Source: JAWKOK01 sp963765875 (GTDB lineage Bacteria > Chloroflexota > Anaerolineae > Caldilineales > Caldilineaceae). Taken from it: a stretch of 64,000 nt of DNA. The stretch lies in NCBI GenBank assembly GCA_963765875.1, contig CAVXYK010000005.1:69424-133423 (forward strand), in the 5' to 3' direction. This document shows positions 36,636-48,695 of this stretch, piece by piece. Position 1 is the stretch's first letter. Every line of letters starts with the position of its first letter. The translations under genes were made by a program, and so were the position numbers. Under the pieces are notes generated by a model. The model was given only the letters and a program-made list of their open reading frames with translations, made no database searches and was not told the origin of the DNA.

Positions 36636-36766
36636 GCTGCTTGCTGCGTGCTGCGTGAGAGTTTCGTCGAGTATATGAATGGTCGATTTGGACCGAATCA
36701 CAAATTCGGTGTCTAATCCCGATGTTCCGTCTCATCAACAGTCTCACGCAGCACGTAGCAAGCAGC
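36636..36766. repeat. Long inverted repeat (GCTGCTTGCTGCGTGCTGCG family)
   Basis: The 25-nt arms at 36636-36660 and 36742-36766 are complementary at 24 of 25 positions. The left side also has an extra GCTGCTT unit. It fills the gap between moxR and the DUF58 gene and resembles the repeat at 33304-33452. Confidence 0.65.
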
Positions 36767-36770
36767 ATCT

Positions 36771-37869
36771 TTACGGAACTTCCGTATAATCCAGAATCCG
36801 CTGCACGATATCATCGCTGCTCACTTCTTCGGCCTCAGCTTCGTAGCTGATGAGGATACGGTGGCGCAGCACATCGGGCGCGATCTGCTTGATGTCTTCC
36901 GGCGTGACGAAGCCGCGGCCCTGGATGAAAGCATGGGCACGGGCAGCCAGAATCATCGAGATGCCGGCACGGGGCGAGGCCCCGAAAGCGATCAGCGGGC
37001 TCAGATCATTCAGGCCAAACTGGGCCGGTGTACGTGTCGCCAGCACCAGGCTGAGCACATAGTCCTTGATCTTGCCGTCTACGTAGATATTGGTGACCAC
37101 TTCCCGTGGCATGCAACAACTGCTCTGGCGTCAAAACCGGTCGCACCGTCGGCAACGCAGCGCCGGTCATGCGGTCCAGAATCACCCGTTCTTCGGCCGG
37201 TTTTGGATAGTCAACGATAACCTTCATCATGAAACGATCGACCTGGGCTTCAGGCAGCGGATAAGTGCCTTCTTGCTCAATCGGATTCTGGGTCGCCATG
37301 ACCAGGAAAAGGTCATCCATCTTGTACGTCTTGTCGCCGATGGTAATCTGGCGTTCCTGCATGGCTTCCAGCAATGCGCTCTGCACCTTGGCCGGTGCAC
37401 GATTGATCTCATCGGCCAGAATCAAGTTGGCGAAGAGCGGTCCCTGATGGATCGTGAACGTGTGATCGCTCGGGTTGTAGATCTGTGTACCGACCAGGTC
37501 GGCGGGCAGCAGGTCAGGTGTGAACTGAATGCGGGCAAAATCGGCTTGAATCGCATCGGCTGACGTGCGAACCAGCAATGTCTTGGCCAGACCAGGGACG
37601 CCTTCCAGGAGAATGTGTCCATTGGCCAGGAGTGCAATCACCATGCGTTCGACCAGGTTCTGCTGGCCGACCATGACTTTGTTGATTTCGGAGAGCAGAT
37701 CGCGCAGAAATACCGATTCCTGTTCGATCTGGGCATTGAGTTCACGAACGTTAAGACGAACATCAGCGTCGATGACGCTGGCTGTGGGCGCAGCAGGATA
37801 GTTGCTCTGATAATCGTCTGGGCCACTGGACTGTCTGCGTGCAAAAGGGTTTCGGGCAGTGCCGCTCAT
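36771..37869 (-). pseudogene. moxR: MoxR-family AAA+ ATPase, one frameshift
   Basis: The N-terminal 255 residues include Walker A GVPGLAKT near residue 91, Walker B LILADEINRA near 150, and the MoxR words VMATQNPIEQEGTYPLPEAQ. The frame breaks near 37110; the C-terminal part reads YVLSLVLATRTPAQFGLNDL, SPLIAFGASPRAGISMILAA and VTPEDIKQIAPDVLRHRILI in another frame. MoxR ATPases are chaperone-like and act with DUF58/VWA proteins. It is the first gene of the bat cluster. A single indel at GCATGCAAC would rejoin a protein of about 365 residues. Confidence 0.78.
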
Positions 37870-38789
37870 GCTATGTTTCTCCTATCCATACCAATACGAT
37901 GGTCTTGGTCAAAATCAATTATCGTTCAATGTTGGTTCAGAAACCGAAATCTGTGCTACTTTTTCGACTGTGTCCACCATTCAAGGTGATTGCGCCTTCG
38001 GTAGTGAACTTGACATCTTCAAGTCCACTACCCGGCGCCGAATAGACTGGATTCTGGTCAATCCCCCGGGACAGGTGGGATTGTGAACCGACATTCCGCT
38101 ATACTCTAACACAAGGATCGGTGCAAGACTTTACGCCAAACTACCATTTACCTTACAGCAACCTCACATGGCGTCGTGCGGTGTAAAATCCTTGACAAAA
38201 TCACGTTCTTGCAGAGTACAAAACGATTAGTCCGATAGCCTCGTTCCCAGACCGATCCCACAAGATCAACTCCAAATTCGGGCTGCCGTGCGACGCACTG
38301 TCCATTCGGAAGTGCGTCTATCCGGGCTATCCACGGCAGATGGTGCAGTCGCACAATCCTTCAGACTCTTCAAAATTGAGGCGTACCCAAGCGTCTGATG
38401 GCGGGTATGGGCGAAATCGTTACGTCCTTGGCCTCACCCTGCTGCGCCTCCTGAACGGAGGCTACACGTTCCTCTCCAAGACTATCTGGAGAGGGCGTAC
38501 CGCCATGGCGCCTTTTGCGTCATCGGCAGATTGAGGCGAGCCCGGCAGCCACAGCGGTAGAGTCTATGACCGCGTTTATTCGTTAATCTTCGAACAGCGT
38601 GACCTGCAAGAACCGTTGTTTTGAATCTACACGCAGTTCAACAGCGAAAAGCGCCCTCAGACGCTGATCGTTTAGCCGCTGGACCCTGAGGGTACCCCGG
38701 CTTCACGTTGTTAGCAGCGGGTCTTTACCCCTGTCGCAACAAGGCCCTACTCTGGAAATGAGACGCGATGGCCCTGCGCCTGATCGGCT
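37870..38789. other. Long intergenic gap, no supported gene
   Basis: About 920 bp between the divergent moxR and molybdenum hydroxylase genes. A TATACT word at 38099-38104 and another preceding the hydroxylase suggest promoters. Around 38560-38720 short stretches resemble a degenerate transposase end (FNSEKRPQTL) broken by stops. Nothing else can be supported. Confidence 0.4.
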
Positions 38790-38818
38790 GTGACATTGAC
38801 GTTGCATTCTGCTATACT
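38790..38818 (+). promoter_or_regulatory. Promoter of the molybdenum hydroxylase genes
   Basis: GTGACA (38790-38795), a 17-bp spacer and an extended -10 TGC-TATACT (38810-38818) make a good sigma-70-type promoter. The predicted start site near 38825 lies about three bases before ATG 38828, which implies a leaderless or nearly leaderless mRNA. Confidence 0.6.
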
Positions 38819-38827
38819 TGCGTGCGT

Positions 38828-39736
38828 ATGAATACTTGGAATCAGTACCACTCACCAAACACCATCCAGGAAGCGTTGACGCTCCTACAACACTACGACC
38901 AAGACGCCCAGATCGTGGCCGGAGGTACCGACCTGATTCTGGACCTTGAATTTGGTAATCATATCGCGGTCGAAGCGTTGGTGGACGTGACAGCAATTCC
39001 AAATATGGATCGGGTCATTGAGGAAGATGGCTGGATCGAACTGGGTGCAGCGGCTACACACGCCCAGATCGAACGCAGCCCTCTTGTGCAGGAACATGGA
39101 ACTGCGTTGGCTGAGAGTTCGAGCGTCGTGGGCGGGCCCCAGGTGCGCAATGTCGCTACCATCGGCGGCAATGTCGCCCATGCCTTGCCTGCAGCCGACG
39201 GCACGATCGGCCTGCTCGCGCTGAATGCCCAGGTTCAGATCTGCACCCTGTCGGACAATGGAAACGGCGGAACGGTGGATTGCACCTGGCAACCGCTGCT
39301 CTCGATCTTCGCGGGGCCGGGTCGCAACAACCTGGCCGCCAATCAGATGCTCAGCGCCTTCCGCTTTGGCAAGCGAGGCCCGCGTCAGGCCAGCGGCTTC
39401 GACCGCATCATGCGTCCCCAGGGCGTCGCCCTGCCCATTTTGGGCGTAGCCGTCGCGCTGACGCTGGAGCCGTCGCTGGATCGGGTTGCGGAGGCCACCA
39501 TCGCCATTGGCCCGGCCGGCCCCATCCCCTTCCGGGCCACCGAGGCCGAAGCCGTGCTCACATCCGGCGGCGCTATCGATGACGCCTTGATCGCAGCCAC
39601 CATCGAGGCGGCCCAGGGCCAGGCCAAGCTACGCACCAGCAAGCACCGCGCATCCAAGGAATATCGCCATGAGATGATCGAGGTCTTGCTTCGGCGTGTG
39701 CTGGCCAAGACGGTCGAGCGCGCGCAGCAAAGTTAA
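38828..39736 (+). CDS. Molybdenum hydroxylase FAD-binding subunit
   Basis: The 302-residue protein from ATG 38828 (MNTWNQYHSPNTIQEALTLL) has the FAD signatures of the CoxM/XdhB family: AQIVAGGTDLILDLEFGN near residue 34, and SSSVVGGPQVRNVATIGGNV near 95. It transfers electrons from the iron-sulfur subunit to NAD or another acceptor. The fused iron-sulfur/molybdopterin gene begins 113 bp downstream. The start was chosen because the ATG follows the promoter closely; the upstream in-frame ATG at 38768 lies before the promoter. It is intact. The exact substrate (xanthine, aldehyde or CO) cannot be told. Confidence 0.88.
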   Translation: MNTWNQYHSPNTIQEALTLLQHYDQDAQIVAGGTDLILDLEFGNHIAVEALVDVTAIPNMDRVIEEDGWIELGAAATHAQIERSPLVQEHGTALAESSSVVGGPQVRNVATIGGNVAHALPAADGTIGLLALNAQVQICTLSDNGNGGTVDCTWQPLLSIFAGPGRNNLAANQMLSAFRFGKRGPRQASGFDRIMRPQGVALPILGVAVALTLEPSLDRVAEATIAIGPAGPIPFRATEAEAVLTSGGAIDDALIAATIEAAQGQAKLRTSKHRASKEYRHEMIEVLLRRVLAKTVERAQQS

Positions 39737-39848
39737 CAGAAATTGGATTTGGCTGCAGATGGGCGCAGAAAAGCACAGATAGATGTCCCAAGATCCATCT
39801 GTACTTTTCTTAGTCCGTCTGCGGCTGATTTTCAGGAGGAATTGATTG

Positions 39849-42911
<3,063 letters not shown>

Positions 42912-43023
42912 TAGGGTAAGGGGTGATGGGTGGTGGCACACAGTTGGTGTTCCGCCTGTCACTCTGTCACTCTGTCACCTTGTCATTTTTCTCTCGTCAC
43001 GATGGTGTCCAAAGTACGCTTTG

Positions 43024-43062
43024 CCCTGCGACTTAACGGTTGCAGGGATTTCATTGTATACT
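43024..43062 (+). promoter_or_regulatory. Promoter with palindrome over the -35 box, upstream of the export operon
   Basis: TTAACG (43033-43038), 18-bp spacer and TATACT (43057-43062) fit a sigma-70 promoter about 150 bp before ATG 43215. The -35 box is the loop of an inverted repeat CCCTGCGAC/GTTGCAGGG (43024-43032 with 43039-43047), so a repressor site is likely here. The rest of 42912-43214 holds only a TCACTCTG tandem word at 42958-42984. Confidence 0.5.
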
Positions 43063-43214
43063 GTGTTCTTGTTTGAGGTTTGCGCTCGCACTTGATCTCA
43101 TCTCTGTGTTGACGGCTATTTTCAGGCGAGTCAGGCAAGCTCTCGGATAGGTTCTCAACACTGGCGATTCGCCGCCTTCTGCAATGCGAAACGCCAATCA
43201 GGAAACATGATACT

Positions 43215-44408
43215 ATGAAACGTTCTGTCTTCATTTCGCTTCTTGCGTTCCTCACGTTTGTGCTCAGTGCGTGCTCCCTCATGCCGGAAACCCAGATTGG
43301 CGGAGGTTCTTCCAATGAAGCGCCGACCCCGACGCCCATCCCCACCTCAATCGTGCCCATGCAACCTCGCTATGAGGTCAAGCGCGGTGAAGTGGTGGAT
43401 GAACTGACCTTCCAGGGGCGCATCTCGCCGGTGGTCGAGGAGGAGCTCTTCTTCCGCGCCAATGGCGTTGTGCGCTCGGTATTTGCCAAGCGCGATGACA
43501 TGATCGAAGAAGGTGCTCTGATTGCAGAATATGAGATCGCGGCATTGGAGCGAGAACTGGCTTCGGCGCTGCTTGATCTTGAACGAGCTGAGAGCCGCGA
43601 GCAGACGGCCGAGACCGCACTGGCCTACGATCTTGAGGTGGCAGAGACTAATCGAGGCATCGCCGAGCTTGAGTTGGCCCAGTTGCGTAGAGCCGCATCG
43701 CCCGATCCGACCGCATTGGCCGTTCAGGAAGAACGGTTGAAGCTCATTGAGATCGGGATTCGCAGATTGCAGGAAGGCATCGACCCGCTGCTGATCAACG
43801 ATGTCAAACGCGCGAAACTCCAGGTTGACAAACTCGAAGCCGAAATTGGCGAGGCGACCATCTCGGCGCCTTTCTCCGGTCAGTTGCTCTCCATCAGCCT
43901 GACGCCCGGCAATTCGGTTGAAGGCTATCGCACGGTGGCTACCATTGCCGACATCGATGAACTACAGATTTCGGCCAACTTGCTTTCGGCACAGATGGAA
44001 GGGCTGGAAGAGGGCATGGAAGTCGCCATCTCTGCCGTGCGACGTCCCGGCGTTGTGCTCGAAGGCAGTATCACCCAGTTGCCCTATCCATACGGCAGCG
44101 GCGGCAATCCTTCGGTGACCACCGTTGAGGACCGCGATGACATGACGCACGTTACGCTGGTCACGCCGCCGGAAGAAGCCGGTCTCGAATTGGGCGATCT
44201 GGTGCGCGTGGATGTGGTTCGCGAACGCAAGGATAACGTGCTCTGGCTGCCGCCCCAGGCCTTGCGCAACTTTGATGGGCGACGTTTTGCTGTGCTGGAG
44301 GAAGACGGCGCTCAGCGGCGTGTCGATGTCACAGTCGGCATCGAAACCCAGGAACGTGTCGAGATCGAGGAAGGCCTGGAAGAAGGCCAGACTGTTGTCG
44401 GACAGTAG
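43215..44408 (+). CDS. Lipoprotein membrane-fusion (HlyD/MacA-like) adaptor
   Basis: The 397-residue product has a lipoprotein signal with lipobox LSAC (Cys20). A Thr/Pro linker follows, then a barrel-sandwich half (VVDELTFQGRISPVVEEELF, VVRSVFAKRDDMIEEGALIA), a coiled coil (ELASALLDLERAESREQTAE to about residue 215), the second sandwich half (EIGEATISAPFSGQLLSISL) and a beta-barrel end (VLWLPPQALRNFDGRRFAVL). It is the extracytoplasmic adaptor of an ABC efflux or lipid-export machine. It heads the operon adaptor-permease-ATPase-ATPase. A MacA-like role is inferred. Confidence 0.85.
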   Translation: MKRSVFISLLAFLTFVLSACSLMPETQIGGGSSNEAPTPTPIPTSIVPMQPRYEVKRGEVVDELTFQGRISPVVEEELFFRANGVVRSVFAKRDDMIEEGALIAEYEIAALERELASALLDLERAESREQTAETALAYDLEVAETNRGIAELELAQLRRAASPDPTALAVQEERLKLIEIGIRRLQEGIDPLLINDVKRAKLQVDKLEAEIGEATISAPFSGQLLSISLTPGNSVEGYRTVATIADIDELQISANLLSAQMEGLEEGMEVAISAVRRPGVVLEGSITQLPYPYGSGGNPSVTTVEDRDDMTHVTLVTPPEEAGLELGDLVRVDVVRERKDNVLWLPPQALRNFDGRRFAVLEEDGAQRRVDVTVGIETQERVEIEEGLEEGQTVVGQ

Positions 44409-44440
44409 CCACGATGAGCACTTGTTCAGTACGACACTCA

Positions 44441-44535
44441 ATAGAACGCGGATCGAGCGGATCTAGCGTGTTTTCGCCGATCTCTGTGCTTTTGAACAGC
44501 AGTTATCAGCCCAATCCGCGTTATCCGCGTTCTAT
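44441..44535. repeat. Inverted repeat ATAGAACGCGGAT
   Basis: Perfect 13-bp arms at 44441-44453 and 44523-44535, with additional internal GCGGAT/ATCCGC words, fill the gap between the adaptor and permease genes. It could slow transcription inside the operon; no T-run is present. Confidence 0.55.
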
Positions 44536-44559
44536 CTCTATCATGGCGAATAGACCCGT

Positions 44560-47493
44560 ATGAAATTTGTGATGCGTACCTGGGCGATCTTCCTGATCGC
44601 AGTCAGACGCCTCCTCGCACAACGTGGACTGGCATTGGCGACCATACTTGGCCTTGTCGTTGCCGTCTCAATCGTGATGAGCATCCCACTCTATACGGAT
44701 GCCGTCTACTATCGGATCCTCCAGGACGAACTCACAGAGAGTGAAGAGGGAGCGCTTCAGCGTCCGCCCTTTGCCTTCATGTTTCGCTATGTCGGCTCGC
44801 TCAGCGGCTTGTTGGAATGGGACGATATCGAGGACGCCGACGATTACCTCACCAATCGAGTCGTCGACATTCTCGGCCTGCCGCTGGAACGCAGCGTGCG
44901 CTATGTGCGTACCGATAATTTTCGCCTCTTTCCGACCGAGGATCTGGCCTACGCAAACGTCAAGGATCCGCTGGAGTGGGTCAGCTATGCCTTCATCAGC
45001 GAACTGGAAGACCAGATCACGCTGTTGAGCGGTGAGTTTCCCGAGGTTGCCGATTCCAATCCCGATACAGCGGTCGAAGTGCTGGTCTCAGCAGAGATGG
45101 CTGACGAGATCGGTCTGCAAGTCGGCGAAACATACATGACCTTTCGGGCCGATTCGGGCGCATCCGGCCGGTCAGTCCAGTTCCCCATCTACATTTCGGG
45201 CGTCTGGGAGGCAGCGGATCCGGAGTCCGACTACTGGTTCTACCGTCAGGCGGTCTTTGAGAAACAACTGCTGGTGCCTGAAGGCACCTTCCACACACGC
45301 CTCTCGCCGACCATGGAAGACGAAATCGCCCAGATCCTCTGGTATCACGTACTGGACGGCGACGACATCAACACCGACGATGTCGGCTCCCTGGTCGGAC
45401 GCATCAATTTCGTCACCCAACGCGCCAATGCACTTCTGCCGGACACGAGACTTGAGCTTTCGCCGCTGGATCCGCTCCAGGATTATCGGCGTTCGTCGCG
45501 CATTCTCAATATTTTGCTCTACGCCTTTGCCATTCCCATCATCGGGCTGTTGCTAGCCTTCATCGGCGTGGTCGTCGGTCTTTCGGTCGAGAGCCAGCGC
45601 AACGAGATCGCGGTGCTGCGTTCACGTGGCGCCACAGTCGGTCAGGTGGTCGGCATTGCGCTCTTGCAGGCCATCATTTTGGGCGCCATTGCGCTGGGCG
45701 CCGGCATATTTGTCAGCCAGGGCATTGCCCAGGTGATCGGCGCCACCAAAAGTTTCCTTGTCTTCACGTTGGACTCGGACCTGCGTGTGATCGTCACGAT
45801 GACGTCGCTGCGCTTCGGCGTTTTTGCCGTCATCATCGTCATCATTGCCCAGGTGATTCCGTCCATCGGAGCGGCACGCCACACCATCATCTCCTACAAG
45901 GCCGAACGTGCACGTACCTTGCGCGCCCCGTGGTGGCAGCGTGCCTGGCTTGATGTGCTGCTGCTGATCCCCGCGGGCTACGGGGCCTATCTGCTGCGCC
46001 AGCAGGGCTCCATCGCCACCACCAGCGTCACCGGCGGGAGCGCTGGGCCGTTTGACAATCCGCTGCTCTTCCTGGTGCCGGCGCTGGTTACGCTGGCGTT
46101 GACGTTGATTCTGCTGCGCATTCTGCCTAAGATCATGGCTGGATTGGCATGGATTGCGGCGCGCGGCAATAGTGTCGGCTTTCTGCTGGCCAGCCGCTAT
46201 CTCTCTCGCGATCCAGGCTTCTACACCGCACCATTGCTCCTGCTCATATTGACTTTGAGCCTCTCCATCTTCACGGCATCATTGGCTATGACGCTGGACC
46301 GACATCTCAATGATCAGAGCTACTATCAGATCGGGGCCGATGCTCGTCTGGCCGAGTTGGGCGTTTTCAATGAGGAAGATGAAAGCGCCGGCGAAACCGG
46401 CATGGGGGCCATCGCCGGCACCGGTAGCGGTTCAACGACCAGCAACGACGATTCGGCCATCCCCGAGGCGCGCTGGGTCTTCATTCCGGTCTCCGAACAT
46501 GAGCGAGTGGACGGGATTCAAGCAGCGACGCGCGTCGGCGACTATTCCGCCCGCATTCAGCTGGGCGATAGCTGGGACGATGCCCTCTTTGTGGGCGTTG
46601 ACCGTCTCGACTTCCCAGCTGCCTCGTTCTGGCGACGGGACTTTGCGCCGGCCAGCCTGGGCGCGCTGATGAATGCCCTGGCTGTTTCCAACAACGGCAT
46701 CCTGCTGCCACGGGAGATGATGCAGCAGAACGCCATCCGCGTCGGTGATCCCATCAATGTGCAGGTGAGCACCTTTGCCTACGGCGCGGACATGCTTATG
46801 AATGTGGTGGGCGAGATCGACTATTTCCCCACCTGGTATCCTGATGAAACTGACGAGGATGCCGGCCCGGTGATCGTGGGCAATTTGGACTATCTGTTCG
46901 AGCAATTCGGCGGGCAGGTGCCTTACGACGTCTGGGTTCGGACCGATGAGGACATCGATTTTGAGCAGATGACTAAGGACCTGCGTGAGCTTGATCTGCG
47001 CGTGGTGGATTGGCGGGCGGCACGGCCCAAGATCGACGAGCAGCAGCGGCTGCCTTCTCGACAGGGTCTCTTTGGCGTGCTTTCGGTCGGCTTTCTGGCC
47101 GCCGCGTTGCTGACTGTGCTAGGCTTCTTGCTCTATGCGCTCTTCTCGTTCAGACGGCGCTTCATCGAACTGGGCACCCTGCGCGCCATCGGTCTGTCGC
47201 CGGGCCAGATGACCACCTTCCTGGCCTGGGAGCTGATCTTTTTGATCTTCCTGGGGCTGGCGGCAGGCACCTTTCTGGGCATTCTGGTCAGCCAGATTTT
47301 CATCCCATCGCTCCAGGTGGGCGACAGCATCACGGAGCTGATCCCGCCCTTTATCGTGGAGATTGCCTGGCCGGCCATCTTCCGCATCTATGCGCTCTTT
47401 GGCGCTCTCTTTGCCGTGGCTCTGACGGCGTTGGCCGTTCTGCTCATGCGTATGAAGATCTTCCAGGCCATCAAGCTTGGTGAGACTGTATAG
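44560..47493 (+). CDS. FtsX/MacB-family ABC transporter permease
   Basis: The 977-residue permease has an N-terminal helix (ALATILGLVVAVSIVMSIPL) and a large extracytoplasmic domain. Two FtsX-like membrane units follow: residues about 315-450 (LLYAFAIPIIGLLLAFIGVV, ESQRNEIAVLRSRGATVGQV) and about 840-970 (FRRRFIELGTLRAIGLSPGQ, LLMRMKIFQAIKLG). A third hydrophobic block lies near 460-580. Such duplicated permeases work with separate ATPases in lipoprotein, peptide or drug export. It lies 151 bp after the adaptor and 89 bp before the first ATPase. The frame is open throughout, unlike the bat operon. Confidence 0.88.
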   Translation: MKFVMRTWAIFLIAVRRLLAQRGLALATILGLVVAVSIVMSIPLYTDAVYYRILQDELTESEEGALQRPPFAFMFRYVGSLSGLLEWDDIEDADDYLTNRVVDILGLPLERSVRYVRTDNFRLFPTEDLAYANVKDPLEWVSYAFISELEDQITLLSGEFPEVADSNPDTAVEVLVSAEMADEIGLQVGETYMTFRADSGASGRSVQFPIYISGVWEAADPESDYWFYRQAVFEKQLLVPEGTFHTRLSPTMEDEIAQILWYHVLDGDDINTDDVGSLVGRINFVTQRANALLPDTRLELSPLDPLQDYRRSSRILNILLYAFAIPIIGLLLAFIGVVVGLSVESQRNEIAVLRSRGATVGQVVGIALLQAIILGAIALGAGIFVSQGIAQVIGATKSFLVFTLDSDLRVIVTMTSLRFGVFAVIIVIIAQVIPSIGAARHTIISYKAERARTLRAPWWQRAWLDVLLLIPAGYGAYLLRQQGSIATTSVTGGSAGPFDNPLLFLVPALVTLALTLILLRILPKIMAGLAWIAARGNSVGFLLASRYLSRDPGFYTAPLLLLILTLSLSIFTASLAMTLDRHLNDQSYYQIGADARLAELGVFNEEDESAGETGMGAIAGTGSGSTTSNDDSAIPEARWVFIPVSEHERVDGIQAATRVGDYSARIQLGDSWDDALFVGVDRLDFPAASFWRRDFAPASLGALMNALAVSNNGILLPREMMQQNAIRVGDPINVQVSTFAYGADMLMNVVGEIDYFPTWYPDETDEDAGPVIVGNLDYLFEQFGGQVPYDVWVRTDEDIDFEQMTKDLRELDLRVVDWRAARPKIDEQQRLPSRQGLFGVLSVGFLAAALLTVLGFLLYALFSFRRRFIELGTLRAIGLSPGQMTTFLAWELIFLIFLGLAAGTFLGILVSQIFIPSLQVGDSITELIPPFIVEIAWPAIFRIYALFGALFAVALTALAVLLMRMKIFQAIKLGETV

Positions 47494-47504
47494 GAGGGGA
47501 GTGG

Positions 47505-47580
47505 TGATTTGGGACTAGGGAATTGGGATTGGGACAGGATTCGCCCAATCCATCCAATCCCCAATCACCAATCCCGACAA
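47505..47580. repeat. GGGATTGGGGA-like inverted repeat
   Basis: Left words GGGACTAGGGAATTGGGATT and right words CCAATCCCCAATCACCAATC form imperfect inverted arms between the permease and the ATPase gene. Same family as 26-93, 41676-41756 and 49484-49630. Confidence 0.6.
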
Positions 47581-47582
47581 CT

Positions 47583-48695
47583 ATGAGTGAACCCTTTATC
47601 ACGTGCGAAAATCTTGTCAAGGTATACCAGGTCGCCGATCTGGAAATGGTGGCGTTGCAGGGACTGAACATCACGATTGAACGCGGCGAACTGGTCGGCA
47701 TAATCGGTTCCAGCGGCAGCGGTAAGTCGACGCTGATGAATGTGCTGGGCGGACTGGATCGGCCCACCGCAGGCAAGGTCAAGGTCGATGACCAGGATCT
47801 GCTCAAGATGTCGGACCGGCAGTTGAACCGCTACCGGCTGGAGAAGGTCGGCTTTGTCTGGCAGCAGAGCGCGCGTAACCTGGTACCCTATCTCAATGCC
47901 ATCCAGAACGTGATGTTGCCCATGACCTTGTTCGGCTTGACCGGCAAGGAGAAGAAAACTCGCGCTGAGGAACTGCTGGACCTGGTCGGCCTGCATGATC
48001 GCAGTCGTCACCATCTGCCCCAGCTTTCCGGCGGTGAACAGCAGCGTGTGGCCATTGCCGTGGCCCTGGCCAACCACCCGACCTTGCTGCTTGGCGATGA
48101 GCCCACCGGCGAGGTCGATTCGACCACCGCCGACATCATCTACGACACCTTCCAGATGCTCACCAAGGAGATCGGGGTCACGACCCTGATCGTCAGCCAT
48201 GATCCCGAAATCGCGCGTCATGTGGATCGTGTGGTCGGCATCCGTGACGGTATGTTGGCCAGCGAGGTGCGCCGCCAAACCCGCCAGACCAATGGCGAAC
48301 AGGCCGTCGATGAGGACGGCAACGCCATCGAGGGCGATGTCGAGGAAGTCGAGGAGACTTTCGAGGAACTTGTGGTGCTGGACAAGGCCGGGCGTGTGCA
48401 TATTCCCCATGAATTTTTGGAGGAACTCGGGATCGGCCACCGCGCCCAATTGGAGCTGACCGAACATGGTATCCTGGTCAAGCCTTTGGCCCCTGAAGAT
48501 CGTGCCCGTTTGGACGGCATCGCCGCTGATGACGATAACGAGTCTGAGGGTGACGATGACGAGATCGGTCGAGACGAGCCGCCTCCCAAGAAGTCCGGCG
48601 CCGGCAAATTCTTTCAGCGATTCCGGCGCAAGCCCAAAAAGGCGGGCATAGCCGGGACTGATGATTCAGGGGCTGAGGCAAAGGAAGAAGTATGA
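47583..48695 (+). CDS. ABC transporter ATPase with C-terminal AbrB-like domain
   Basis: From ATG 47583 (MSEPFITCENLVKVYQ) 370 residues follow; the ORF upstream to 47523 runs over the palindromic repeat. Residues 1-220 are a LolD/MacB-type ATPase: Walker A GSSGSGKST near residue 40, signature LSGGEQQRVAIA, Walker B LLLGDEPTGEVD, switch His in IVSHDPEI. Residues about 260-300 match the SpoVT/AbrB DNA-binding swapped hairpin (LVVLDKAGRVHIPHEFLEEL, GIGHRAQLELTEHGILVKPL), and an acidic, then Lys-rich tail ends the protein. An AbrB-like domain on an exporter ATPase is unusual and may link transport to regulation or oligomerisation. The stop overlaps the next start (ATGA). Confidence 0.85.
   Translation: MSEPFITCENLVKVYQVADLEMVALQGLNITIERGELVGIIGSSGSGKSTLMNVLGGLDRPTAGKVKVDDQDLLKMSDRQLNRYRLEKVGFVWQQSARNLVPYLNAIQNVMLPMTLFGLTGKEKKTRAEELLDLVGLHDRSRHHLPQLSGGEQQRVAIAVALANHPTLLLGDEPTGEVDSTTADIIYDTFQMLTKEIGVTTLIVSHDPEIARHVDRVVGIRDGMLASEVRRQTRQTNGEQAVDEDGNAIEGDVEEVEETFEELVVLDKAGRVHIPHEFLEELGIGHRAQLELTEHGILVKPLAPEDRARLDGIAADDDNESEGDDDEIGRDEPPPKKSGAGKFFQRFRRKPKKAGIAGTDDSGAEAKEEV

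Noticed and set aside
38560..38720. Transposase gene remnant
   Set aside because: A short FNSEKRPQTL-like stretch is interrupted by stops and too short to assign to a family.
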